Of a stretch of DNA of 6,715 nt, positions 1-6,300 are shown piece after piece. The stretch is from Thermoplasmatales archaeon. Lineage in GTDB: Archaea > Thermoplasmatota > E2 > DHVEG-1. Position 1 is the stretch's first letter; each line of letters opens with the position of its first letter. The translations under genes were made by a program, and so were the position numbers. Location: assembly GCA_023140035.1 (NCBI GenBank), contig JAGLML010000056.1:1-6715 (forward strand). The letters are read 5' to 3'. The notes beneath the pieces were generated by a model. It had not been told where the DNA came from. It did no database searches and saw nothing but the letters and a program-made list of their open reading frames with translations.

Positions 1-170
1 TCTACATATGGTGCAGGATTGGGTAAAGGATAGGATAAAACATACATATACACGGTGGATAAAATCGCTAAAGCTATCAATAATAACAAGATTGCTCCAA
101 CAATCTGGGATATTGCTCCATCCTCTCTTTCAATTTTCATAATCCATCTTCCATGTCTTTTGCCTTTCAT
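1..170 (-). CDS. Type IV pilin-like protein, N-terminal part (runs off left edge)
   Basis: The reverse strand reads 56 codons from an ATG at 170 to the window edge, so only the N-terminus is visible. A basic head (MKGKRHGRWIMKIERED) is followed by GAISQIVGAILLLLIALAIL, one hydrophobic helix, and then a VLSYPLPNPAPYV segment. This is the layout of archaeal type IV pilin-like proteins (PF07790/DUF1628 type): a charged n-region, a short class III processing site near the Gly-Ala, and a helix used for assembly or membrane anchoring. The protein is expected to be processed by an archaeal prepilin peptidase and to sit at the cell surface. An in-frame stop (180-182) limits the 5' end. A second ATG at 140 would give a shorter, equally pilin-like n-region. 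No good Shine-Dalgarno lies next to either ATG. A GGAGG at 194-198 is too far from both and belongs to the upstream zinc-ribbon frame. The function of the missing C-terminal domain cannot be known. Confidence 0.75.
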   Translation of the reverse strand, partial: MKGKRHGRWIMKIEREDGAISQIVGAILLLLIALAILSTVYMYVLSYPLPNPAPYV

Positions 171-174
171 TGAG

Positions 175-290
175 TTACACTATCAATAGCTAGCCTCCAC
201 AATAAGGGCAACACTTAAGTTGTGTATAGAATATTTTTTACATCTAATACATTGGTATTCAATCATAGTGCCACCCCATATCGTTTTCAT
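175..290 (-). pseudogene. Very small zinc-ribbon protein, frameshifted remnant
   Basis: From ATG 266 (an in-frame ATG also lies at 290) the reverse strand reads MIEYQCIRCKK, the first half of a zinc ribbon with a CxxC knuckle. The frame then goes off at a run of six A (234-239) and stops at 183-185 after unrelated residues. In the -1 frame from that A-run it continues IFYTQLKCCPYCGG, a fitting second knuckle, then a TAG (190-192), LLIV and a TAA (175-177). One base missing from the A-run plus one sense-to-TAG change would explain a protein of about 30 residues resembling short archaeal zinc ribbons such as the RpoP type. GGGGTGG at 271-277 is a plausible ribosome binding site for ATG 266. The final TAA is 4 nt before the pilin ATG, so the two look like an operon. 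A sequencing error in the homopolymer or real frameshifting are alternatives. The identification is inferred from cysteine spacing alone. Confidence 0.45.
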
Positions 291-325
291 ATGACTTTAT
301 AGCATGTTATATTTTGTTACTATTG

Positions 326-335
326 TTATATATAA
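326..335 (-). promoter_or_regulatory. Possible TATA box for the leftward zinc-ribbon/pilin pair
   Basis: The reverse strand reads TTATATATAA, 35 nt before the ATG at 290 and 59 nt before the ATG at 266. This would put transcription start near 300. It is a match by composition and position only, in an AT-rich spacer. Confidence 0.35.
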
Positions 336-468
336 CTATCCTGTCAAAATGTCAAAATGGAAAAAAGTAACCCACATATCGTGATAATGGCTGATAACTA
401 CATACAATATCAATATATAACAGCGTTATTTATCTTATGAATGTAAGGATAAATATTTTTATAGAAAC

Positions 469-476
469 ATTTAAAT
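469..476 (+). promoter_or_regulatory. Candidate TATA box of the C1A peptidase gene
   Basis: ATTTAAAT ends 31 nt before the ATG at 508. The two downstream peptidase genes have a similar box at nearly the same distance, which strengthens the call. Start of transcription near 500 would give a very short leader containing the AGGG at 500-503, 4 nt before the ATG. A second AT-rich hexamer, TTTATA (481-486), lies closer to the start and is less well placed. Confidence 0.45.
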
Positions 477-507
477 CTTATTTATACCTATAGTTACTTA
501 GGGTAAA

Positions 508-2193
508 ATGAACAAGAAAATGATGATCTCTGGGCTGCTAATAATGATTTTACTGGTAAGTTTTGTAGCACCTATAGGATCAAGTCTGAAAATTCATACA
601 AAAACGATAAAAGAGCCATATGTAGAAACAAAAAGCTTTAATGGCGATGCTATTAATTTACCATCTTCTTTTAGCTGGCGTGATATTAACGGCATTGACT
701 TTACTACACCGATAAGACATCAAGCACCATTTCACAGTTGTGAGACATTTGCGCTTGTTGGTGCTGTTGAAACAATGGTGCAGTATGAAATTGGTTACCC
801 TTTTGGATGCGATCTTTCTGAGGCTCATCTATTCTTCTACAGCGGAGGAAACCTAGATTGGGGTTCATATCCAGAAAATAATACCCGTTATCTTCAAGAA
901 TACGGTGTACCTGATGAGGCATGTTGGCCGTATCCACGTCATAAACTTCAATATCCTTTGAATACCACCTCCCCTGACTGGCAGAATAGAACAGTAAAAA
1001 TCACCAGTTGGGAATACCTTCCTGACAATCGTACAGCCATAAAAACTGCTTTAGTTGATAATGGACCGGTTCCCACGTATATGCAGGTGTATAAGGATTT
1101 CCAGTTTTATCGAAAAGGAATCTATAAGCATACTTGGGGTAAGCCTGTAGCTCCACATTTGGTAACCATTGTTGGATATAATGACGATCTTGGATACTGG
1201 ATCTGCAAGAATAGCTGGGGGGAAAAATGGGGTGACAACGGATGGTTCAAGATAAAATATGGGCAATGTAGTATTGAAAAACTTTCGTTTTATCTGACCG
1301 GTGTCTATGGAAAATTTCCGTTTATCATCGTTGATGATGATAACATCAACGGCCCATGGGATGGGACACCTGAACACCCGTATCAACATATTCAAGATGG
1401 CATTGATCATGCCTATCAAGGTTATACGGTTTATGTGCGCAATGGAACATATTATGAGAACGTGATTATAAACAAAACCATTAATTTAGATGGGGAAGAA
1501 CGAAATAACACCATTATCGACGGAAGTGAAATTGGAGATGTTGTACTTATTTCCGTTCCAGGAGTTAGAGTCTCTGGATTCACCATTCAACATAGTGGAG
1601 AAAAACTATTGGATGCAGGGATAAAGACACTCTCACTTAATTCCAATGCCACGATTTGTAAGAACCTTATTCAGAACAATGATCTGGGCATCTACCTGAA
1701 TTTTGCATACCCAAAATCCTGGAATAGCATAAAAGATAATATCATTCAAAACAACCGTGATGGTATATATTCAATTTGGGCGAATAACAACGATATCGAA
1801 GATAACATTATTCAGAACAATACCGGTGATGGCATTGAGATGGAATGCTCTCAAGTTTCTACTATAACTGGTAACATTATCAATGATAATAGAGAATGTG
1901 GCATATATCTAAGAGCAGCATCAAACGATAATGTTATTGGAGGAAAAAATACCATTAAACACAATGCTATAGGTATTAAGTTAGATTATTCGAATAAAAA
2001 CGTTATTACCGAGAATAATTTCATTGATAACCAAGATCAAGCCTATTTTTTTAACTCATTTTTCACCCGATGGTATACAAATTATTGGAACGACTGGATG
2101 AGGTTCATTCCAAGACCTATTAAGGGGCATATAGGTTTACGAGGAATTCCATGGGTGAACTTCGACTGGTTTTCATCACGGCAGCCACACTAA
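508..2193 (+). CDS. Secreted papain-like (C1A) cysteine peptidase with C-terminal NosD-type beta-helix
   Basis: Residues 1-26 are a Sec signal peptide. The papain fold spans about 51-265. Gln72 (oxyanion hole) and nucleophile Cys78 have the papain spacing of six residues, His217 lies in APHLVTIVGY and Asn235 in KNSWG. Only about 25 residues separate the signal peptide from the mature-like LPSSFSWRD, so the roughly 100-residue inhibitory propeptide of classic papains is absent. The usual CGSCW is replaced by FHSCE (75-79), losing the disulfide Cys and the Trp after the nucleophile. Residues about 275-540 follow a right-handed beta-helix pattern: an IQDGIDHA...VYVRNGTYYENV cap, then repeats such as DNIIQNNRDGIY. 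A Trp/Pro-rich tail (NYWNDW to the end) closes the protein, and no C-terminal membrane anchor is visible. It probably acts outside the cell on proteins, with the helix binding polysaccharide or surface. The ATG at 508 follows AGGG at a good distance. Family and catalysis are well supported. Substrate is unknown. Confidence 0.9.
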   Translation: MNKKMMISGLLIMILLVSFVAPIGSSLKIHTKTIKEPYVETKSFNGDAINLPSSFSWRDINGIDFTTPIRHQAPFHSCETFALVGAVETMVQYEIGYPFGCDLSEAHLFFYSGGNLDWGSYPENNTRYLQEYGVPDEACWPYPRHKLQYPLNTTSPDWQNRTVKITSWEYLPDNRTAIKTALVDNGPVPTYMQVYKDFQFYRKGIYKHTWGKPVAPHLVTIVGYNDDLGYWICKNSWGEKWGDNGWFKIKYGQCSIEKLSFYLTGVYGKFPFIIVDDDNINGPWDGTPEHPYQHIQDGIDHAYQGYTVYVRNGTYYENVIINKTINLDGEERNNTIIDGSEIGDVVLISVPGVRVSGFTIQHSGEKLLDAGIKTLSLNSNATICKNLIQNNDLGIYLNFAYPKSWNSIKDNIIQNNRDGIYSIWANNNDIEDNIIQNNTGDGIEMECSQVSTITGNIINDNRECGIYLRAASNDNVIGGKNTIKHNAIGIKLDYSNKNVITENNFIDNQDQAYFFNSFFTRWYTNYWNDWMRFIPRPIKGHIGLRGIPWVNFDWFSSRQPH

Positions 2194-2373
2194 TCCTCTC
2201 CTGACCAGATTATTCTGCATTTAGTTGCCTCCCAAATATAAATTTTATAAAGATGATATATAATAATTTAAATGTTTAATATAAAATAAAAACAGGAGCA
2301 TCTGTAACAAAAGATATGAAATTAAAAAAGAAGAGAGTAGTAGCCTTTATGTGTTCTTATCCAGACATAAAAA
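2194..2373. other. Convergent intergenic region
   Basis: This 180-base spacer lies between the 3' ends of the C1A peptidase and the HAD phosphatase. It is AT-rich. It holds A-runs that would be U-tracts in the leftward transcript but no strong hairpin. A 26-codon rightward frame starts inside it at 2316 and runs into the phosphatase gene; it is not accepted as a gene. Confidence 0.5.
2283..2329 (-). terminator. Possible oligo-U terminator of the HAD phosphatase gene
   Basis: Downstream of the leftward stop codon at 2374-2376 the transcript would contain U6 (2324-2329) and then UUUUUAUUUU (2283-2292). Archaeal RNA polymerase often stops at such U-tracts without a hairpin. In AT-rich DNA such runs also occur by chance. 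Confidence 0.3.
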
Positions 2374-3096
2374 TCATACAAATGGTCCTAGAGTAGGTAT
2401 TATCTTGCTCAAATCTTTTCCTTCTACTACAATATCAGCTAATTTTCTTACACAATCATCATCTGGGTTAAATGCTATCCCAAGGCCGCAAGTTTCAAAC
2501 ATGGGAATATCAAAACAAGAATTGCCAACAGCTGCACATTTTTTCAAAGGTATGTCTAGCTCGCAGGCAAGCTTTCTCACATTTTTATCTTTGTATTTAA
2601 GTTGAACGTTCAGTATTCCTTCACCGGTTAGCCTACCATTTTCATCATTTTTAAATCCATTAGCAGACACATAGTTAATACAAAGTTCCTTGGCAACTCT
2701 TTCCGCTAAAATATCTAAACCAGCGCTAACAATAGCTGTTTTTATGTCGTGTTTATTTAGAAAATAGATACATTCTCTTGCTCCTTCCATAAGAGGAATA
2801 TTATATAAAATGTCCTGAATGATATCTTTGCTTGTAAATTTACCATTTTTTTTCCAGAGCAAAACATCTCTTTTTATAAATTCTAAATCATCGATGTTTC
2901 CTTTCAAATATTCATCTACTGACCGTTCATTTGATGTCCCAAAATAATCATGAATGTGTTTCCAGGAACTTATCGTATCTGTAAGAACTCCATCCATATC
3001 AAAAAAGACCAGAGCTATCTTATTTGCTTTATCAATATTGTAGTTAACTGCATCTCTGTTTTTTCTATAACAATAGAACCTACACATTGTGGCCAT
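2374..3096 (-). CDS. HAD-superfamily phosphatase, SerB (phosphoserine phosphatase)-like
   Basis: A 240-residue cytosolic protein with the HAD motifs in order. Motif I is FFDMDGVLTD with nucleophile Asp33 and acid/base Asp35. A helical C1-type cap (about 42-100) follows. Motif II is Ser124 in IVSAGLD, motif III is probably Lys169, and motif IV is AVGNSCFDIPMF. From Lys169 to motif IV it aligns without gaps, from memory, to the Methanocaldococcus jannaschii phosphoserine phosphatase. At the position of the Mg-binding Asp of that enzyme it has Asn192; Asp196 is kept. A phosphomonoesterase is likely, but phosphoserine as substrate is only an inference. About 22 residues precede the core, more than in most SerB proteins. 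The ATG at 3087 (Met4) is an alternative start and lies 30 nt from a TATA-like box. Neither start has a Shine-Dalgarno, suggesting a short or absent leader. Flanking peptidase genes give no functional link. Confidence 0.85.
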   Translation of the reverse strand: MATMCRFYCYRKNRDAVNYNIDKANKIALVFFDMDGVLTDTISSWKHIHDYFGTSNERSVDEYLKGNIDDLEFIKRDVLLWKKNGKFTSKDIIQDILYNIPLMEGARECIYFLNKHDIKTAIVSAGLDILAERVAKELCINYVSANGFKNDENGRLTGEGILNVQLKYKDKNVRKLACELDIPLKKCAAVGNSCFDIPMFETCGLGIAFNPDDDCVRKLADIVVEGKDLSKIIPTLGPFV

Positions 3097-3117
3097 TGGA
3101 GCCGGTCATAGAATATA

Positions 3118-3148
3118 TTATATATTAAGGTTTATGGGGTATTTAAAT
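3118..3148 (-). promoter_or_regulatory. Candidate promoter elements of the HAD phosphatase gene
   Basis: The reverse strand has ATTTAAAT (3141-3148) and TTAATATATAA (3118-3128). The second lies 30 nt before the alternative ATG at 3087, matching the spacing seen at the peptidase genes. The first lies 44 nt before the ATG at 3096. Which is used cannot be told from sequence. Confidence 0.35.
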
Positions 3149-3265
3149 AAAAACACAACGTTTTATTATATTAATGGCCGGCCTAAAACAGTTTTTTTGA
3201 AAGTTAAGGTGGAAAAATATATTATCGTAAATAATAATTAGACATCTACGACTGGAGGTTACCAT

Positions 3266-3276
3266 AAATTTATTAA
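3266..3276 (+). promoter_or_regulatory. Candidate TATA box of the first C25 peptidase gene
   Basis: AAATTTATTAA ends 33 nt before the ATG at 3310. The identical 11-mer occurs at 4792-4802, 34 nt before the next C25 gene, with a G-rich AGGGGAA just before the start in both. Conservation in position and sequence between the paralogues supports it over the nearer ATATATT run. Confidence 0.5.
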
Positions 3277-3309
3277 ACATTGCATATACTATATATTTAG
3301 GGGAAGAAT

Positions 3310-4746
3310 ATGTTTAAAAAAATATTCAATAGAAAATCCTTGGTTGTTTTATTGGCGTTTAGTGCGTTTATTTTAGGGCCAACAATCGGTGCGCAGATGA
3401 TTAATCCAATTGCAGATGTCCGTATGGATGCAATATCGCCAAGTAAGTATATTTTAAACAACGATCATTCAATTTACAAACTTCTTGTAATAGCCCCTAA
3501 AAAATTTGTAAAGGTCTTGCAACCCCTTGTTACACATAAAAACAGTGTTGGCATTTCAACGGAACTCGTTACATTAACAGAGGTATATGACCAGATGTAT
3601 TGGCATGGCAGAGATGAAGCAGAGAAAATCAAATATTTTATAAAAACGGCTATTGAAGACTGGGGAATAAAATACGTTCTTTTGGTAGGGGATTTTAGAT
3701 TGATGCCTGTGAGATACTGTTACAATGCAGATGTCAATTCAGGGTTTAATGAACCTTGTTTTATCTCTGAACTTTATTATGCAGACATCTATGATGCTGA
3801 AGGCAACTTTTCTAGTTGGGATACTAACAATAACGGAATTTATGGAGAATGGTTTGGTGATGTAGCAGAGGACAGTGATATTGACCTCTACCCTGATGTT
3901 TATGTTGGTAGGCTTGCATGTAGAAATAAGATTGAAGTAAAAATCATGGTTAAAAAAATAATAACCTATGAAAAAAACACGTATGGTAAAGAATGGTTTA
4001 ACAAAATTGTTGTAGTAGCAGGTGACACCTATCCAGAATCGATAAATCCAAATTGGACTGGAAACGAGGGAGAGGAAAACACACTCAGAGTATTGGAAAA
4101 CATGACTGGCTTTGAATCGGTGAAACTATGGACATCAGACGGATCATTTACCGGTACGCGAGATGTACTGTACGCTGTAAACAAAGGATGTGGTTTTCTC
4201 TATTTTGATGGTCATTCAAATCCATTTCGATGGAGCACACACCCTCCAAATGATAAAGATACATGGATTGAAGGACTTTCAGTATTGAGTATGTCTCGCC
4301 TTAGAAATCGAAATATGCTGCCTATATGTGTCGTTGGTGGATGCCATAATCTACAGTTTGATGTACACCTTGGAAAACTACGTGAGGATCCCTTCTATTA
4401 CTTTACGTGGATTTCGGAATGCTGGGGATGGAAACTGACAAGGAAAATTGGTGGCGGCTCCATTGCAACAATTGGGTGCACAGGGCTTGGAATGACAAAA
4501 GAAGATAAGGAATCATTTAGCGGCGCAGGTGATTTTCTCGAGCCTACTTTCTTTTATGAATATGGAACAAATGGCACCCACATTCTTGGTGAGGCCTGGG
4601 GTAAGACAATATCAGATTATCTAAACGAATATCCTATCGACTGGGAGACACCTGCAGCATGGGATTATGCAATAGATGCAAAAACAGTGCAACAATGGGC
4701 ACTTCTTGGCGATCCAAGCCTACAGATAGGAGGATATCTAAGGTAA
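3310..4746 (+). CDS. Secreted gingipain-like (C25) cysteine peptidase, first copy
   Basis: A 478-residue protein with a Sec signal peptide (about 1-29, hydrophobic core LVVLLAFSAFILG). The C25 domain (PF01364 type) starts near YKLLVIAPKKF (56) and ends with the family-typical LLGDPSLQIGGY at the C-terminus. The catalytic dyad is inferred as His302 in YFDGHSNP and Cys345 in VVGGCHNLQF. The His is followed by Ser where caspase-fold peptidases usually have Gly. WDTNNNGIYGEW (170-181) resembles a DxDxDG calcium loop. Cys204 and Cys371 are shared with the next gene and could pair. There is no Ig-like, PKD or membrane-anchor domain, so the enzyme is probably released or loosely bound, acting on extracellular protein. 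The ATG is preceded by AGGGG with 6 nt spacing. Its neighbour is a paralogue 90 nt downstream with its own promoter-like sequence. Family is confident; cleavage specificity is unknown and activity slightly uncertain because of the HS motif. Confidence 0.88.
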   Translation: MFKKIFNRKSLVVLLAFSAFILGPTIGAQMINPIADVRMDAISPSKYILNNDHSIYKLLVIAPKKFVKVLQPLVTHKNSVGISTELVTLTEVYDQMYWHGRDEAEKIKYFIKTAIEDWGIKYVLLVGDFRLMPVRYCYNADVNSGFNEPCFISELYYADIYDAEGNFSSWDTNNNGIYGEWFGDVAEDSDIDLYPDVYVGRLACRNKIEVKIMVKKIITYEKNTYGKEWFNKIVVVAGDTYPESINPNWTGNEGEENTLRVLENMTGFESVKLWTSDGSFTGTRDVLYAVNKGCGFLYFDGHSNPFRWSTHPPNDKDTWIEGLSVLSMSRLRNRNMLPICVVGGCHNLQFDVHLGKLREDPFYYFTWISECWGWKLTRKIGGGSIATIGCTGLGMTKEDKESFSGAGDFLEPTFFYEYGTNGTHILGEAWGKTISDYLNEYPIDWETPAAWDYAIDAKTVQQWALLGDPSLQIGGYLR

Positions 4747-4791
4747 TTGCTGTTGAATTATCTGAGATATCTCAAAATTCAATGTATGTAA

Positions 4792-4802
4792 AAATTTATT
4801 AA
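4792..4802 (+). promoter_or_regulatory. Candidate TATA box of the second C25 peptidase gene
   Basis: AAATTTATTAA, identical to the box of the first C25 gene, sits in the 90-base gap between the two genes and ends 34 nt before the ATG at 4837. It suggests that the second copy has its own promoter rather than depending on read-through. Confidence 0.5.
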
Positions 4803-4836
4803 CTACATGATATATTATTATTGCTAGGGGAAAAGT

Positions 4837-6300
4837 ATGAAACATGATACCTATAAAAAAATGTTGGTTTTTGCAACAGTACTATTGTTTTTTGGGCTAA
4901 CTGTAGTACCAACAATTAATGCATTAAACATAAAAATTGGAAAAACTTTGGTAGATAAGCATCAAACACCGATTAGTAGTGAATATTCGCCCTACAAACT
5001 TCTTATAATATCTCCAACGAAATTTAAAGGAGAATTAGAACCGCTTGTCATTCATAAGGAAAAATTAGGCATTGCAACCCGGCTTGTCACGTTACCTGAA
5101 GTCTATGATCAGATGTATTGGCATGGCAGAGATGAAGCAGAGAAAATCAAATATTTTATCAAAACAGCCATTGAAGAATTGGGAATAGAATATGTTCTTT
5201 TGGTTGGCGGTAAAAAAGGACAATTCCCATCGTGGTATCTTCCAGTTAGATACGTAAACATGGAAAATATGTTGGAATCTCATTACATTAGTGATCTCTA
5301 TTATGCAGATATATATGATGCAGAAGGTAACTTTTCAAGTTGGGATTCTGATGGAGATGGCATATATGGAGAATGGCATTACGGCGAGGAACCAGAAGAC
5401 AAAGACATAGATCTAAATCCGGATGTTGCAGTTGGACGACTTCCTTGTAGAAATAAAATAGAAGTAAAAATAATGGTTGACAAGATTATCGATTATGAAA
5501 CCAATACCTATGGCCAAACATGGTTTTATGACATGCTTGTGTTTGCGGGGGATACTATGCCCGAACATCTGAATCAATATCGGGTTGGATATAAGAGAAA
5601 ATGCTCTCAAAATAATGCGTATGAAGGAGAATACTTTGGTGATCTTGCAATAGATAATATGAAAGGTTTCAATTCATTTAAATTCTACACTTCAGATGGG
5701 ACGTTTAAGAGGCAATCTGATGTTATAAAAGCATTTAGTAAAGGTAGTGGATTTGCATATTTTGTAGGACATGGAAGTCCTCAAATGTGGGGCACTTATA
5801 CACCATATGGTGAGAGACTTATTATTGGTCTAACAGTACGAAGTGTACACAGACTGAGAAACAGACATATGCTACCAATTGTTGTTCTCAGTGGATGTCA
5901 TTGCCTCCAGTTCGATGTATCAATTTTTAAACTGTTCAATAAAACTACCCGAAAGCACATGCAGGGAACTCCTGAATGTTTGGGCTGGAGATTAACACGG
6001 AAAATTAGTGGCGGCTCTATAGCAACCATAGGAAACACTGGTCTTGGAAGTATAAGGGAAGATAAAGAATCCAGAATGGGCGGAGTTAATGAACTTGAAG
6101 TAGAGTTTTTTAAGCAATATGGGCAGAACAATATTGAAATTCTTGGAGATACTTGGACTGCAGCAATAAAATGGTATATTGATACATATCCAGTGGATTG
6201 GAATGCGCAGGCAGTTAATGACTCATGGATTGATGCCCAGGTTGTTGAGTCATGGGTCCTCTTTGGTGATCCAAGCCTGAAGATAGGTGGATACGAATAA
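4837..6300 (+). CDS. Secreted gingipain-like (C25) cysteine peptidase, second copy
   Basis: A 487-residue paralogue of the preceding gene, roughly half identical by eye and collinear throughout. A Sec signal peptide covers about 1-29. The C25 domain runs from YKLLIISPTKF (53) to the terminal LFGDPSLKIGGYE. The inferred catalytic pair is His312 in YFVGHGSP, with the canonical His-Gly, and Cys354 in LSGCHCLQF. A second Cys at 356 sits two residues after the nucleophile. WDSDGDGIYGEW (169-180) is a full DxDxDG-type calcium loop. Compared with the first copy there is a loop about ten residues longer near 250-270 (YRVGYKRKCSQNN) and a basic stretch after the active Cys (KTTRKHM, 369-375), which could change substrate choice. 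There is no C-terminal anchor. The ATG follows AGGGG at 6 nt. Likely role: extracellular protein degradation alongside the first copy and the papain-like enzyme. Specificity is unknown. Confidence 0.92.
   Translation: MKHDTYKKMLVFATVLLFFGLTVVPTINALNIKIGKTLVDKHQTPISSEYSPYKLLIISPTKFKGELEPLVIHKEKLGIATRLVTLPEVYDQMYWHGRDEAEKIKYFIKTAIEELGIEYVLLVGGKKGQFPSWYLPVRYVNMENMLESHYISDLYYADIYDAEGNFSSWDSDGDGIYGEWHYGEEPEDKDIDLNPDVAVGRLPCRNKIEVKIMVDKIIDYETNTYGQTWFYDMLVFAGDTMPEHLNQYRVGYKRKCSQNNAYEGEYFGDLAIDNMKGFNSFKFYTSDGTFKRQSDVIKAFSKGSGFAYFVGHGSPQMWGTYTPYGERLIIGLTVRSVHRLRNRHMLPIVVLSGCHCLQFDVSIFKLFNKTTRKHMQGTPECLGWRLTRKISGGSIATIGNTGLGSIREDKESRMGGVNELEVEFFKQYGQNNIEILGDTWTAAIKWYIDTYPVDWNAQAVNDSWIDAQVVESWVLFGDPSLKIGGYE

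Larger units (their letters stand above)
291..507. other. Divergent intergenic region
   Basis: This 217-base AT-rich spacer separates the leftward zinc-ribbon/pilin unit from the rightward papain-like gene. It holds a candidate TATA box for each direction and a perfect tandem copy of TGTCAAAA (342-349 and 350-357) about midway. No reading frame of note or RNA gene was seen in it. Confidence 0.6.
3097..3309. other. Divergent intergenic region
   Basis: This 213-base spacer lies between the divergent phosphatase and first C25 gene. It carries candidate promoters at both ends, an isolated GGCCGGCC palindrome (3176-3183) and a T7 run. No gene-like frame was seen. Confidence 0.5.

Noticed and set aside
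704..1419. Two leftward open frames inside the papain-like gene
   Set aside because: They are opposite-strand shadows of a gene with clear catalytic motifs and show no signal of their own.
2316..2396. Rightward 26-residue frame starting MKLKKKRVVAF
   Set aside because: The nearest AGGAG is about 17 nt upstream of its ATG, too far, and it overlaps the 3' end of the phosphatase gene. It resembles no known small protein and is probably chance.
2351..2605. Rightward open frame of 84 codons
   Set aside because: It lies almost wholly over the well-supported phosphatase gene on the other strand, has a low-complexity Ser/Phe-rich translation and no recognisable domain.
3080..3109. Nine-codon upstream frame (MTGSNGHNV) overlapping the phosphatase start
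   Set aside because: It is too short and unsupported to call a regulatory leader peptide, and the transcript start may lie downstream of it.
3176..3183. GGCCGGCC palindrome in the AT-rich spacer
   Set aside because: It stands out by composition but is isolated, with no second copy or flanking symmetry seen in the window, so no function can be argued.
5092..6131. Three leftward open frames inside the second C25 gene
   Set aside because: They are opposite-strand shadows of a clearly coding gene, without start signals or domains.
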